A DNA stretch of 64,000 nucleotides from Microbacterium lacticum (GTDB lineage: Bacteria; Actinomycetota; Actinomycetes; Actinomycetales; Microbacteriaceae): contig NZ_VFPS01000002.1 in NCBI RefSeq assembly GCF_006716815.1, forward strand, positions 248,001 through 312,000, written 5' to 3'. The position numbers were made by a program, and so were the translations under genes. The notes under the pieces were generated by a model. It was not told the DNA's origin. It saw nothing but the letters and a program-made list of their open reading frames with translations, and ran no database searches. Each line of letters begins with the position of its first letter. The first letter of the stretch is position 1. Positions 49,692 to 58,282 of this stretch are shown piece by piece.

Positions 49692-50987
49692 TCAGCCGGC
49701 GAAGAAGGCGGCCGCGGCGCGGCTGAGCGCGAGGAGGTCGGCCGTGCCGACGAGCTCGCGCGCGGAGTGCATCGACAGGATCGGGATGCCGACGTCGACG
49801 GTGCGCATGCCGAGCCGCGTCGCGGTGATCGGTCCGATCGTCGACCCGCACGGCACAGCGTTGTTCGAGACGAACTCCTGGCTCGTGACGCCCGCCGCGT
49901 CGCACCACCCGTGCCAGGCGGCGGCGCCGGCCGCGTCGGTCGCGTAGCGCTGGTTGGCGTTGATCTTGAGGATCGGGCCTGAGCCGAGCAGCGGCTGCAC
50001 GACCGGGTCGTGCTTCTCGACGTAGTTGGGGTGCACGGAGTGGCCGACGTCGCTCGAGACGCACCACGACGCGGCGAGCGCGCGCAGCTGCTGCTCGCGA
50101 TCGGCGCCGAGCCCGAGCTGGATGCGCTCGATCACGTCCGCGAGGAACGGCCCCGCGGCGCCCGAACGGGTGCCCGACCCGACCTCTTCGTGATCGAAGA
50201 CGGCGAGCATCGCGATGTGCGAGGCATCCGCGTGCTCGTGTGCTTCGAGGGCGACGAGACCGGCGTGCACGGATGCCAGGTCGTCGAGCCGACCCGACGC
50301 GAAGAACGCGTCGTCCTTGCCGAACACCGCGCCGTGGGCCGCATCGGCGGTCACGATGTCGTAGCCGCGGATGCGTGCCGGATCGACGTCCGGGCCGGCG
50401 GCGGCGGCGAGTTCGGCGAGGAGGTCGGCGGATGCCGCGTTGCCGAGACCCCACACGGGCTGGGTCTGGGTCTGCTTGTGCAGCGCGAGGTGGTCGTTCG
50501 CCTCGCGGTCGAGGTGGATCGCGAGCTGCGGGAGGCGCAGGAGCGGCCCGGTCGCAGTCAGCACGCTGGATCCGTCGTCGAGCACGAGCCGCCCGGCGAG
50601 GCGCAGCTCACGGTCGAGCCATGAGTTCAGCAGCGGTCCGCCGTAGATCTCGACGCCGGCCTGCAGCCACCCGGCGCGGCCCGTCGTCGGCTGCGGCTTG
50701 AGCTTGAACCCGGGCGAATCGCTGTGCGCCCCGAAGATGTGGAACGGTGTATCGGCGGTCGCACCGCCCGGGACGACCCACGCGATCACGGCGCCGTCGC
50801 GCACGACGAGCCGGCGGTCGCCGGGAGTCACGCGCCAGGCCTCGGTCTCGTCGAGGGGCTCGAACCCGGCATCCGTCAGGCGCCGTGCGACCTCGGCCGC
50901 GGCGTGGAAACTCGACGGTGCGGCGGCGACGAACCCGGCGAGGTCGTCGGCGTGGGCGAGGGCGGCGGCAGTGACGGGGGCGGACAT
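49692..50987 (-). CDS. M18 family aminopeptidase (aspartyl aminopeptidase-like)
   Basis: 431-residue cytoplasmic zinc aminopeptidase. Conserved metal/catalytic segments: GAHSDSPGFKLKPQP (first His/Asp), VFDHEEVGSGTRSGAAG (catalytic Glu and metal Glu), SSDVGHSVHPNYVEKHDP (His/Asp) and VGIPILSMHSARELVGTAD at the C-terminus. Normal length. Leaderless-type TACGCT six bases before the ATG, although the spacer also contains GGGAGG. Confidence 0.96.
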   Translation of the reverse strand: MSAPVTAAALAHADDLAGFVAAAPSSFHAAAEVARRLTDAGFEPLDETEAWRVTPGDRRLVVRDGAVIAWVVPGGATADTPFHIFGAHSDSPGFKLKPQPTTGRAGWLQAGVEIYGGPLLNSWLDRELRLAGRLVLDDGSSVLTATGPLLRLPQLAIHLDREANDHLALHKQTQTQPVWGLGNAASADLLAELAAAAGPDVDPARIRGYDIVTADAAHGAVFGKDDAFFASGRLDDLASVHAGLVALEAHEHADASHIAMLAVFDHEEVGSGTRSGAAGPFLADVIERIQLGLGADREQQLRALAASWCVSSDVGHSVHPNYVEKHDPVVQPLLGSGPILKINANQRYATDAAGAAAWHGWCDAAGVTSQEFVSNNAVPCGSTIGPITATRLGMRTVDVGIPILSMHSARELVGTADLLALSRAAAAFFAG

Positions 50988-50993
50988 CCTCCC

Positions 50994-50999
50994 AGCGTA
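50994..50999 (-). promoter_or_regulatory. -10 hexamer TACGCT of the M18 gene
   Basis: Six bases before the ATG at 50987; the divergent hydrolase has its own TACGCT 22 bases away. Confidence 0.55.
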
Positions 51000-51021
51000 G
51001 TTCGCGCTCCCGCGGCGACCC

Positions 51022-51027
51022 TACGCT
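51022..51027 (+). promoter_or_regulatory. -10 hexamer TACGCT of the hydrolase remnant
   Basis: Six bases before the ATG at 51034. Confidence 0.5.
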
Positions 51028-51033
51028 GAGAGG

Positions 51034-51540
51034 ATGAGCGGGCGACCCGCCTCGACCGCCCGGATCCTCACCGGCGTGCTCGGCGCCGCGGCCGTCGCGC
51101 TGGGCGTGTTCCTGGCGCTCCGCCCCCTCACGACGCTGCAGGTGACGGTGTGGGCCGCCGCCGCGGCGAGCCTCGCCGCGGCGGTGCTCGTGTGGCTCTG
51201 GCCGGATGTGGGGCTGCTGCTGTTCGCCTGGGTCGTCGCCGCGGCTACACGTGGACGGAGCCGGTTGCCGCCGAGCCCGGCGCGCTGCTGCGGGTCGGCG
51301 CGTACGACGGTGAGGTCCCCGTCGGCTCGACCGCGCTCCGCATCCTGTACGCGACCGAGCGCGCCGATGGCTCGCCCGCCGTCGCCAGTGCGGTGGTGGC
51401 ACTCCCCTCCGCGCCGGCCCCGAGCGGCGGCCGCACGACGCTCGCCTGGCAGCACGGCACGACCGGCGTCGCGCGCGCGTGCGCGCCCAGCCTCGAGACG
51501 AACGCGCTGTCGGAGTACGCGATCCCGGGGATCTCGCGGA
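51034..51540 (+). pseudogene. alpha/beta-hydrolase (secretory lipase type), 5' part only
   Basis: First part: membrane segment protein start SGRPASTARILTGVLGAAAV and LLLFAWVVAAA, then a frame change near 51243 to YTWTEPVAAEPGALLRV, GSTALRILYATERADGSP and TLAWQHGTTGVARACAPS. The last motif matches the N-terminal region before the nucleophile elbow of secretory lipases. The gene stops abruptly at about 51540, joined to an EamA fragment on the opposite strand; the nucleophile Ser, Asp and His are absent. Confidence 0.78.
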
Positions 51541-51805
51541 TGATCGACCGGTAGCCGCGCTGCAGCACGAGCATGTACGCGACGTGCACGACCGCCGAGA
51601 CGCCGACGCCCCAGAGGAACCCGGCGAGGCCGGCCTTGCCGAGACCGCCGGTGAGCGGCACCACGGTCGCCCAGAGGAGGGTGCTCGCGACGGCGCCGCA
51701 CCACAGGAACGGGACGCCGAGACGGCTCGTGCCGTGGGCGAGCACGTTCCAGCCGGCGTGGGCGCACGCGGCGCCGAGGACGAGGAGGAGTGCGAGCGGA
51801 GACAT
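51541..51805 (-). pseudogene. EamA/DMT transporter 5' fragment (guanidine exporter candidate)
   Basis: 88 codons from ATG: SPLALLLVLGAACAHAGWNV, VPFLWCGAVASTLLWATVVP, GVSAVVHVAYMLVLQRGYRS, three helices of an EamA-type transporter, then sequence unrelated to the family because the reading runs into the antisense of the hydrolase fragment. It is downstream of a guanidine-I riboswitch, which suggests the intact gene exports guanidine or a related cation. The last two-thirds are missing. Confidence 0.8.
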
Positions 51806-51834
51806 CAGACCCTTCGGTCCGGCGGCGGGCGCGA

Positions 51835-51922
51835 CGGACGGGGTCCTCCGGGCTTTTGTCCTGTCAGATGACGCCCCGCACTCAGGCGGGTGCGAGACCC
51901 CGGAACCCTAGGCGCTGTCGCT
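51835..51922 (-). promoter_or_regulatory. guanidine-I (ykkC) riboswitch
   Basis: On the minus strand the conserved 5' core GCGCCTAGGGTTCCGGGG (51914-51897), a variable stem GCACCCGCCTGAGTGCGGGG, and the conserved 3' core GACAGGACAAAAGCCCGGAGG (51865-51845) appear in the right order and spacing for the ykkC/guanidine-I aptamer. It ends about 35 bases before the ATG of the EamA fragment. Guanidine-I aptamers are ON switches that control guanidine exporters and carboxylases. Exact ends are approximate. Confidence 0.85.
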
Positions 51923-51932
51923 GAGGAGACTA

Positions 51933-53656
51933 TCAGCGGCGCGCGGTGACGTGCGGGCTGCGATGGGCGCGGCGGTGCGGACGCCGCCCGCGCCGTCGAG
52001 TGAGCCCCGACGGGGCGATCAGGAGCGGCACGATGCTCACGACGAGCAGCGTCACCGCGAGCGGCGGCGCCGCCGTCCACAGCAGCGAGCCGCCGACGAC
52101 CATCGCGGCGAACACGACCGCGGCGATCACGAGCCGCAGCATCCCCTCGAGCCGGTCGAGGCGACGGTCGATCTCGGGAGTGTCCACCGCGAGCTCGCCC
52201 CGGTCGATCCGCGCGGCCACGTGGTCGATCTGCACCGGCAGACCCAGCACGGTCTTCGCGTACGAGAGCGCGCTCTTCGCGGCATCCGTCACCGCACCGC
52301 GGCTCTCCTCGCGCAGCAGCCGCTGGGCGAACGGCTCGACCGAGCTCCAGACGTTGAACCCCGGGTCGAGCGCGCTGCACACGCCCGAGGTGAGCGAGAC
52401 CGCCCTCGTGATCAGCAGGAAGTTCTCGGGCAGCTGCACCGGCAGCTCGCGCATGGCCTCGCCGAATTCGTCGGCGAACGCGCGGAACTCGCGCGGGTCG
52501 AGGTCTTGCAGCTCGGCGAAGGCGAGCCCGCCGAACCGCGCGAACAGCTCGGTGAGCGCACGCTCGAGCTCGGTCGTGTCGGCCGAGGGCAGCAGCACCC
52601 CGATCTGCTGGATGCCCGCGACGAGACCCTTGCCGTCGCGCGCGGCGACGGCGATCACGATGCGCCGGAGCCCGGCGCGCAGCTCGGGCGGGACGTGGCC
52701 CATCATGCCGAAGTCGATGAAGGTGAGCGTCCAGGTTCGCCCGGCGGCGTCGGGCGCGTGCGGGGTGACGAAGACGTTCCCGGGGTGCGGGTCGGCGTGG
52801 AAGAAGCCCGCGCCGAACAGCTGCTCGAACATCACCTCGGCGAAGGTCTGCGCGACCTCGGCGGGGTCGATCCCGGCCGCCCGCAGCGCCGCGACGTCGT
52901 TCACCTTGATCGCCGTGACGTCGGACAGGGTCAGCACGCGGCGCGTCGTCCGCTCCCACACGACGGTCGGCCCGGCCACGCGCGCGCCGTCGGCGAACTC
53001 CAGCCCGAACCGCTCCGCCGACACGCCCTCGTGGAGATAGTCGATCTCTTCGCGGCTGGTCGCGGCGAACTCCTCGACGAGCGCCGGCACATCGACCCGC
53101 CGCGCCACGAACCCGACCGACTGAGCCGGTCGGCGATCGTCCAGAGCGCCGCGAGATCGATCTCGACGATCTCGTCGACGCCGGGCCGCTGCACCTTGAC
53201 CACGACGTCACGGAACCCGACGATGCGCTCATCTTCGGCCGAGAGCCGCGCGCGGTGCGCCTGGCCGAGGGATGCCGCTGCCACCGGCACCTCGTCGAAC
53301 GAGGCGTAGACGCGGCCGAGCGCCACCCCGAGCTCCGCCTCAGCGAGCGCGCGGATCTCGTCGAACGGCACCGGAGGCACCTCGTCCTGGAGCTGCTCGA
53401 GCTCGCTCGTCACCTCGGGCGGCAGCACGTCGAGCCGCGAGGAGAGGAACTGGCCGACCTTGATCATGAGGCCGCCGAGCTCGATCGCGAGTACGCGGAA
53501 GCGGCGCGAGATGCGCTGCAGCCGCGCGGTACGACCGCGCTCGGCGACCCCGGCGAAGCCGATCCGGGGCAGCACGACCTCGAACCACCACGTGGAGAGC
53601 ATCACGCCGGTCGCGAACCGGACGATCCGGCGATACCGGGCGCGCGACGCCGGCAT
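51933..53656 (-). pseudogene. ABC1/UbiB-family kinase-like protein with a frameshift
   Basis: ATG start MPASRARYRRIVRFATGVML, conserved KxGQ motif LGGLMIKVGQFLSSRLDVLP and the Ala-rich VAAASLGQAHRA, both UbiB signatures. Near 53115 the frame must change by one base (after ADRLS) to continue VGFVARRVDVPALVEEFAAT, then FFHADPHPGNVFV and FIDFGMMGHVPPEL (catalytic loop and metal site), with two C-terminal membrane helices and a basic tail. Repaired length is about 573 residues. UbiB proteins are atypical kinases acting on lipids or quinone biosynthesis. Downstream of padR in the same operon. Confidence 0.88.
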
Positions 53657-53665
53657 CGGTGCGGC

Positions 53666-54334
53666 TCAGCCCTCGGCGAGGATCGCGTACAGCTTGCGGC
53701 GTGCCTCGTCGATGATGTCGACGGCCTGCTGCACCTGCTCGGGAGTGCCCGTGCGTCCCACCTGCATCGCGGCCTGCGCGAGGTTGGCGCCCGCCTTGGG
53801 GAGCGCCCCGAAGCCCGGGCCGCTCGGACGTGCACCGTGCGAACCGGCCGCGGACTCGCCCGCGGCGCCGGTCTGCTGACCCTGCCACGGGGCGGGGCGG
53901 TCGGATGCCTCGGCGCGGCCGGCCTCGGTGATCGAGTAGGTCTTGCGCCCACCCTCCTCCTCGACCTCGACGGCGCCCTCGTCGGTGAGCAGCCGCAGCG
54001 TCGGGTACACCGAGCCCGGGCTCGGCTTCCACGAGCCGCCGGAACGCTCCTCGATCTGCTGGATGATCTGGTAGCCGTGCATCGGCTGCTCGGACAGGAG
54101 CGCGAGGATCGCGACGCGCACGTCGCCGCGGCCCATGCGGGACCCGGCCTTCTGGTCGAAGCGCTGACCGATCGACTCCTCGAAGTTCTGCTTGAGCTGG
54201 CCGAGCGTCTCGAACAGGTCGCCCATGCCGGCGGCGCCGAACACTCCGCGCCCGTCACCGCCGCCGAAACCGCCGAAGCCCTGGCCTCCGTAGCCCTGAC
54301 CGCCGAACCCCTGACCACCGAATGAACTGTTCAT
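53666..54334 (-). CDS. PadR-family transcriptional regulator
   Basis: 222 residues. An N-terminal Gly/Phe-rich tail (FGGQGFGGQGYGGQGFGGFG, residues ~5-24) precedes the winged helix: AILALLSEQPMHGYQIIQQI, GSVYPTLRLLTDEG and the wing RKTYSITEAGRAE, then a Gly/Pro linker and a C-terminal helix for dimerisation. ATG chosen for the GGGAGGG site upstream. An ATATAT-rich palindrome lies just upstream and is a likely operator. It precedes the UbiB-like gene by ten bases, an arrangement repeated in actinobacteria. Confidence 0.93.
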   Translation of the reverse strand: MNSSFGGQGFGGQGYGGQGFGGFGGGDGRGVFGAAGMGDLFETLGQLKQNFEESIGQRFDQKAGSRMGRGDVRVAILALLSEQPMHGYQIIQQIEERSGGSWKPSPGSVYPTLRLLTDEGAVEVEEEGGRKTYSITEAGRAEASDRPAPWQGQQTGAAGESAAGSHGARPSGPGFGALPKAGANLAQAAMQVGRTGTPEQVQQAVDIIDEARRKLYAILAEG

Positions 54335-54354
54335 GAGCACCCTCCCTCGAATCG

Positions 54355-54382
54355 TGAACGATATATAACGATATATCGTTCA
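54355..54382. promoter_or_regulatory. PadR operator palindrome
   Basis: Perfect inverted repeat TGAACGATATAT (54355-54366) and ATATATCGTTCA (54371-54382) around AACG. The left arm and spacer also contain a second ACGATATAT in direct orientation, so there are three half-sites. Located just ahead of the padR start; likely autoregulation. Confidence 0.8.
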
Positions 54383-54433
54383 TGTGTCGTCGAGGCCGTG
54401 AGTTCGCCGTGAGCGTCAGCGCGCAGGCATCCC

Positions 54434-55870
54434 TCAGCTCGGCCGGCCGTACGCCTCGAGCCAGCGCAGCCACAGCTCGCTGATCGTCGGATAGGCGGGC
54501 ACCGCGTGCCAGAGACGGTCGAGCGGCACCTCACCGACGACCGCGATGGTCGCCGCCTGCAGCATCTCCGCGACGTCGGCGCCGACGAAGGTCGCACCGA
54601 TCAGCGCGCCGCGATCCTCGTCGACGACCGCCCGGGCGGTCCCGGCGTACCCGGGCGCGTGGGTGGCGGCGCCGGCGATGCCGCCGAGGTCGACGTCGAG
54701 GGTGCGGGCGCGCACCCCGGCATCCTGAGCCTGCTTCTGCGTGAGCCCGACGGACGCGACCTGCGGCTCGGTGAAGACGACCTGCGGCACCGCGGAATGG
54801 TCGGCCGTGGCGACGTGCGCACCCCACGGGCGGTCGTCGACCTCGCCGCCGGTCGCGCGGGCCGCGATCACATCCCCGGCCGCGCGCGCCTGGTACTTGC
54901 CCTGATGCGTGAGGAGTGCGCGATGGTTCACATCGCCGACCGCGTAGAGCCACGATGTCCCCGGCACCCGCAGGGTGTCGTCGACCCCGATCCACTCCCC
55001 CGCCGTGAGCGGCGTCGCGCCGGTGTCCACGGTCTCGAGGCCCAGATCGCCCGTCCGCGGCACACGGCCCGTCGCGACGAGCAGCTCGTCGGCGCGCACC
55101 TCGTCGCCGCCTTTCAGCTCGACCACGCGCGCAGCGCCGTCGCGGCGCACCGCCTGCACGTCGGTGTGCAGGCGCACGTCGACGCCCGCCGCACGGAGCT
55201 CCTGCGCGACCGCCTCGCCGGCGAACGGCTCGAACGGGCCGAGCAGCCCGGACCGCGCGATGACCGTGACGCGGGTCCCGAACGACGCGAACGCCGTCGC
55301 GAGCTCGCACGCCACGACGCCTCCGCCGAGGATCGCGAGCGAGGCGGGCACCTCGGCCACCGCGGTCGCCTCCCGGCTCATCCAGGGTTCCGCGTCGAGG
55401 AGGCCGGGGATGTCCGGCAGGAGCGCCGCCGACCCGGTGCACACCGCCACCGCGTGCCGCGCGGTGAGCACGCGCTCGGTGCCGTCCGGCGCTTCCACCC
55501 GCACCCTCCGCTCGCCGTCCAGTCGGCCGTGCCCGCGGACCAGGTCGATGCCGGCGCCGTTCAGCCAGTCGACCTGACCGGCGTCGTTCCACTCGTGCAC
55601 GATCCGGTCGCGCGCGTGGAGCGTCGCGGCGACGTCGACCCCGCCGGTCACCGCGGGCGCGGCGCCCGGCACCGCCCGCGCCGCGCGGAGGGCCGCGACC
55701 GGCCGCAGCAGCGTCTTCGAGGGCATGCACGCCCAGTACGAGCACTCCCCGCCGACCAGCTCCGACTCGACGATGACGGCGGTGAGACCGCCCTGCACGG
55801 CCCGGTCGGCGACGTTCTCGCCGACAGGACCGGCGCCGATCACGATGAGGTCGTACTCCGTGGCATCCAT
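54434..55870 (-). CDS. class I pyridine nucleotide-disulfide oxidoreductase
   Basis: 478-residue FAD enzyme of the dihydrolipoamide dehydrogenase/mercuric reductase type. FAD motif LIVIGAGPVGENVADRAVQG, redox-active pair in GECSYWACMPSKTLL, NAD(P) motif LAILGGGVVACELATAFASF, second FAD site LYAVGDVNHRALLTHQGKYQ, dimerisation domain with FTEPQVASVGLTQKQAQDAG. The C-terminal HxxP pair (dihydrolipoyl acid/base His) is replaced by LWHAVPAYPTISE, which keeps the His-Pro region. Physiological substrate unknown. ATG chosen at MDATEYDL. Confidence 0.92.
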   Translation of the reverse strand: MDATEYDLIVIGAGPVGENVADRAVQGGLTAVIVESELVGGECSYWACMPSKTLLRPVAALRAARAVPGAAPAVTGGVDVAATLHARDRIVHEWNDAGQVDWLNGAGIDLVRGHGRLDGERRVRVEAPDGTERVLTARHAVAVCTGSAALLPDIPGLLDAEPWMSREATAVAEVPASLAILGGGVVACELATAFASFGTRVTVIARSGLLGPFEPFAGEAVAQELRAAGVDVRLHTDVQAVRRDGAARVVELKGGDEVRADELLVATGRVPRTGDLGLETVDTGATPLTAGEWIGVDDTLRVPGTSWLYAVGDVNHRALLTHQGKYQARAAGDVIAARATGGEVDDRPWGAHVATADHSAVPQVVFTEPQVASVGLTQKQAQDAGVRARTLDVDLGGIAGAATHAPGYAGTARAVVDEDRGALIGATFVGADVAEMLQAATIAVVGEVPLDRLWHAVPAYPTISELWLRWLEAYGRPS

Positions 55871-55967
55871 CTGCCCAGCCTTACCCGAGTGTGACGTCCC
55901 GTGCCAGCCCCCTGTGAGAATGTCGGAGGGGTGTGGTTGGGTTGATCCCACCCGAACCGGAGGATGC

Positions 55968-56813
55968 ATGGCGATCGAATTCCGCTCCGTCACGAAGCAG
56001 TTCCCCGACGGCACCGTGGCGGTCGACGACTTCAGTCTCGTGCTGCCCGCCCACAAGACCACCGTCTTCGTGGGCTCATCGGGGTGCGGCAAGACGACGC
56101 TGCTGCGGATGATCAATCGGCTCATCGAACCGACGAGCGGCGAGATCACGATCGACGGCGAACCCATCCAGAACCGCGACCCCGTCCGGCTGCGCCGCGG
56201 CATCGGGTACGTCATGCAGAACGCGGGGCTGCTCCCCCACTTCACCGTCATCGACAACGTCGCCACGGTGCCGCGCCTGAACGGCACGCCGAGGGCCGAG
56301 GCCCGTCGGCGCGCCCTCGAGCTGCTCGACATCGTGGGCCTCGACCGCGCGCTCGCCGACCGCTATCCCCGTCAGCTGTCCGGCGGCCAGCAGCAGCGGG
56401 TAGGCGTCGCCCGCGGGCTCGCGGCCGACCCGAACATCCTGCTGATGGACGAGCCGTTCGGCGCGGTCGACCCGATCGTCCGCAGCGAACTGCAGACCGA
56501 GACGCTCCGCCTGCAGCGCGACCTCGACAAGACGGTCGTGTTCGTCACGCACGACATCGACGAGGCGTTCCTGCTCGGCGACCAGGTCGTGATCCTCGAG
56601 AAGGGCGCCCACATCGCCCAGGTCGGCAGCCCGTCGGAGATCATCGAGAACCCGGCGACCGACTTCGTGGCCGAGTTCATCGGGGTGGAACGCGGGGCGC
56701 GTGCCCTGCACGCCAAGCGGACGGCGCGCGGCACGGTGCTCGTCGATGCCGCCGGGCGCACCCAGGGCGTGCTCGTCGACGAGGCAGCCGCTACGCCGGA
56801 GGCCGCCCCGTGA
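55968..56813 (+). CDS. osmoprotectant ABC transporter, ATP-binding protein
   Basis: OpuBA/ProV-type ATPase of a quaternary-amine (glycine betaine/choline) importer. 281 residues. Walker A VGSSGCGKTTLLRM, Q-loop VMQNAGLLPH, signature LSGGQQQRVGVAR, Walker B ILLMDEPFGAVDP, H-loop THDIDE. The CBS tail that senses ionic strength in some ProV proteins is absent; only a short C-terminal stretch follows. RBS GGAGG upstream. First gene of a four-gene operon. Confidence 0.94.
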   Translation: MAIEFRSVTKQFPDGTVAVDDFSLVLPAHKTTVFVGSSGCGKTTLLRMINRLIEPTSGEITIDGEPIQNRDPVRLRRGIGYVMQNAGLLPHFTVIDNVATVPRLNGTPRAEARRRALELLDIVGLDRALADRYPRQLSGGQQQRVGVARGLAADPNILLMDEPFGAVDPIVRSELQTETLRLQRDLDKTVVFVTHDIDEAFLLGDQVVILEKGAHIAQVGSPSEIIENPATDFVAEFIGVERGARALHAKRTARGTVLVDAAGRTQGVLVDEAAATPEAAP

Positions 56814-57499
56814 CGTGGGTGCTCGACAACCTGGACCTCATCTGGTCGCTGACGCTCGACCACGTGCGCCAGAGCGTCATCGCGATCGCGCTCGGCTTCG
56901 TGATCGCCCTCCCGATCGGCTGGGCCGCCTGGCGCTACACGATCCTGCGCGGGCCCGTGCTCACGACGATCGGGCTGCTCTACACGATCCCCTCGCTGGG
57001 ACTGTTCGCCCTCCTCGCCGCGGCGGGCGTGCCGCTCATCTCAGAGACGAACCTCATCGTCGCGCTCACGATCTACGGCGTCGCGATCATGACCCGATCG
57101 GTCACCGACGGCCTCGAATCGGTCGATCCCGCCACGCGCGACGCGGCCATCGCGGTCGGCTACGGGCCGTGGCGGCGCTTCTGGACGGTCGATCTGCCCC
57201 TCTCCGGCCCCGTACTGCTGGCGGGCCTGCGCGTCACCGCCACCTCGACGATCTCGCTCGCGACGGTCGGCGTGCTCATCGGGCAGTCGAACCTCGGCTA
57301 CCTCTTCACCAACGGCTTCCAGCGCCGCATCGTGCCGGAGATCCTCGCCGGCGTCGTCGCGGTGGTCGTCATCGCGCTGCTCGTCGACCTGCTGCTGGTG
57401 ATCGCCGGTCGCATCGCCATGCCGTGGCTGCCGCGGCGCACCCTCACCCGCCGCGAACGCTCGGCGGCCCGCGCCCGTCTAGCGGAGGGGGTCGCATGA
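56810..57499 (+). CDS. osmoprotectant ABC transporter, permease 1
   Basis: 229-residue inner-membrane permease with about five helices and the BPD coupling motif GLESVDPATRDAAIAVGYGP (EAA-loop type). GTG start overlapping the ATPase stop by four bases (GTGA). Pairs with the second permease to form the channel. Confidence 0.93.
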   Translation: MTWVLDNLDLIWSLTLDHVRQSVIAIALGFVIALPIGWAAWRYTILRGPVLTTIGLLYTIPSLGLFALLAAAGVPLISETNLIVALTIYGVAIMTRSVTDGLESVDPATRDAAIAVGYGPWRRFWTVDLPLSGPVLLAGLRVTATSTISLATVGVLIGQSNLGYLFTNGFQRRIVPEILAGVVAVVVIALLVDLLLVIAGRIAMPWLPRRTLTRRERSAARARLAEGVA

Positions 57500-58230
57500 A
57501 CGTCTTCGCGGATGCCTTCGCCTGGATCTTCTCGCCCGAACGGCTCTCGGGGTCGCTCCCCCTGCCGCTCGCCGTCGGGCAGCATCTCGCCTTCACGTTC
57601 GGGGCGGTCGCGATCGCGGCGATCATCGCGATCCCGCTCGGGTGGCTCATCGGCCACACCGGCCGCGGGCGCGAGATCGCCGTCGCCCTCTCCGGCGCGG
57701 CGCGCGCGCTGCCCTCGCTCGGTCTCGTGGTGCTGCTCGTGCTCGTGCTCGGCGTCGTGCACAAGACCGAGGCGGCGATGGTGGCGTTCGTGCTGCTCGC
57801 GATCCCCTCGATCCTCGCCGGCGCCTACGCCGGGTTCGAGGCGATCGACCGCACCGTCATCGACGCGGGGCGGGCGGTCGGCATGACCGGCTGGCAGGTG
57901 CTCTGGAAGATCGAGGTGCCCCTCGGACTCCCGCTCCTGATCGGCGGGCTCCGGTCGGCGACCCTGCAGGTCGTCGCGACGGTGACCATCGCGGCCTACG
58001 TGGGGCTCGGCGGGATCGGGTTCTTCATCATCCAGGGCATCCAGCTCCGGAGCTTCCCGCAGATCCTCGGCTCCTCCCTCATCGTCGTCGTGCTCGCGCT
58101 CGCCCTCGACGGGCTGTTCGCCCTGCTCCAGCGTCTCGTCGTCCCCCGCGGGGTCGCCGGGCGCGACGCCCGCCGTCAGGGCGAACGCAGCGGTGCCCGT
58201 GCATCGGCCGTCCGCGCGGCCGCCTCCTGA
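57496..58230 (+). CDS. osmoprotectant ABC transporter, permease 2
   Basis: 244 residues, about six helices, EAA-loop GFEAIDRTVIDAGRAVGMTG. ATG overlaps the preceding stop by four bases. An Ala/Arg/Ser-rich C-terminal tail. Stands 52 bases before the binding protein gene. Confidence 0.93.
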   Translation: MNVFADAFAWIFSPERLSGSLPLPLAVGQHLAFTFGAVAIAAIIAIPLGWLIGHTGRGREIAVALSGAARALPSLGLVVLLVLVLGVVHKTEAAMVAFVLLAIPSILAGAYAGFEAIDRTVIDAGRAVGMTGWQVLWKIEVPLGLPLLIGGLRSATLQVVATVTIAAYVGLGGIGFFIIQGIQLRSFPQILGSSLIVVVLALALDGLFALLQRLVVPRGVAGRDARRQGERSGARASAVRAAAS

Positions 58231-58282
58231 TCCCGCTCCACCGTCCACAGCACCCTCGCACGTCCAACGAAAGGCAGATCCC

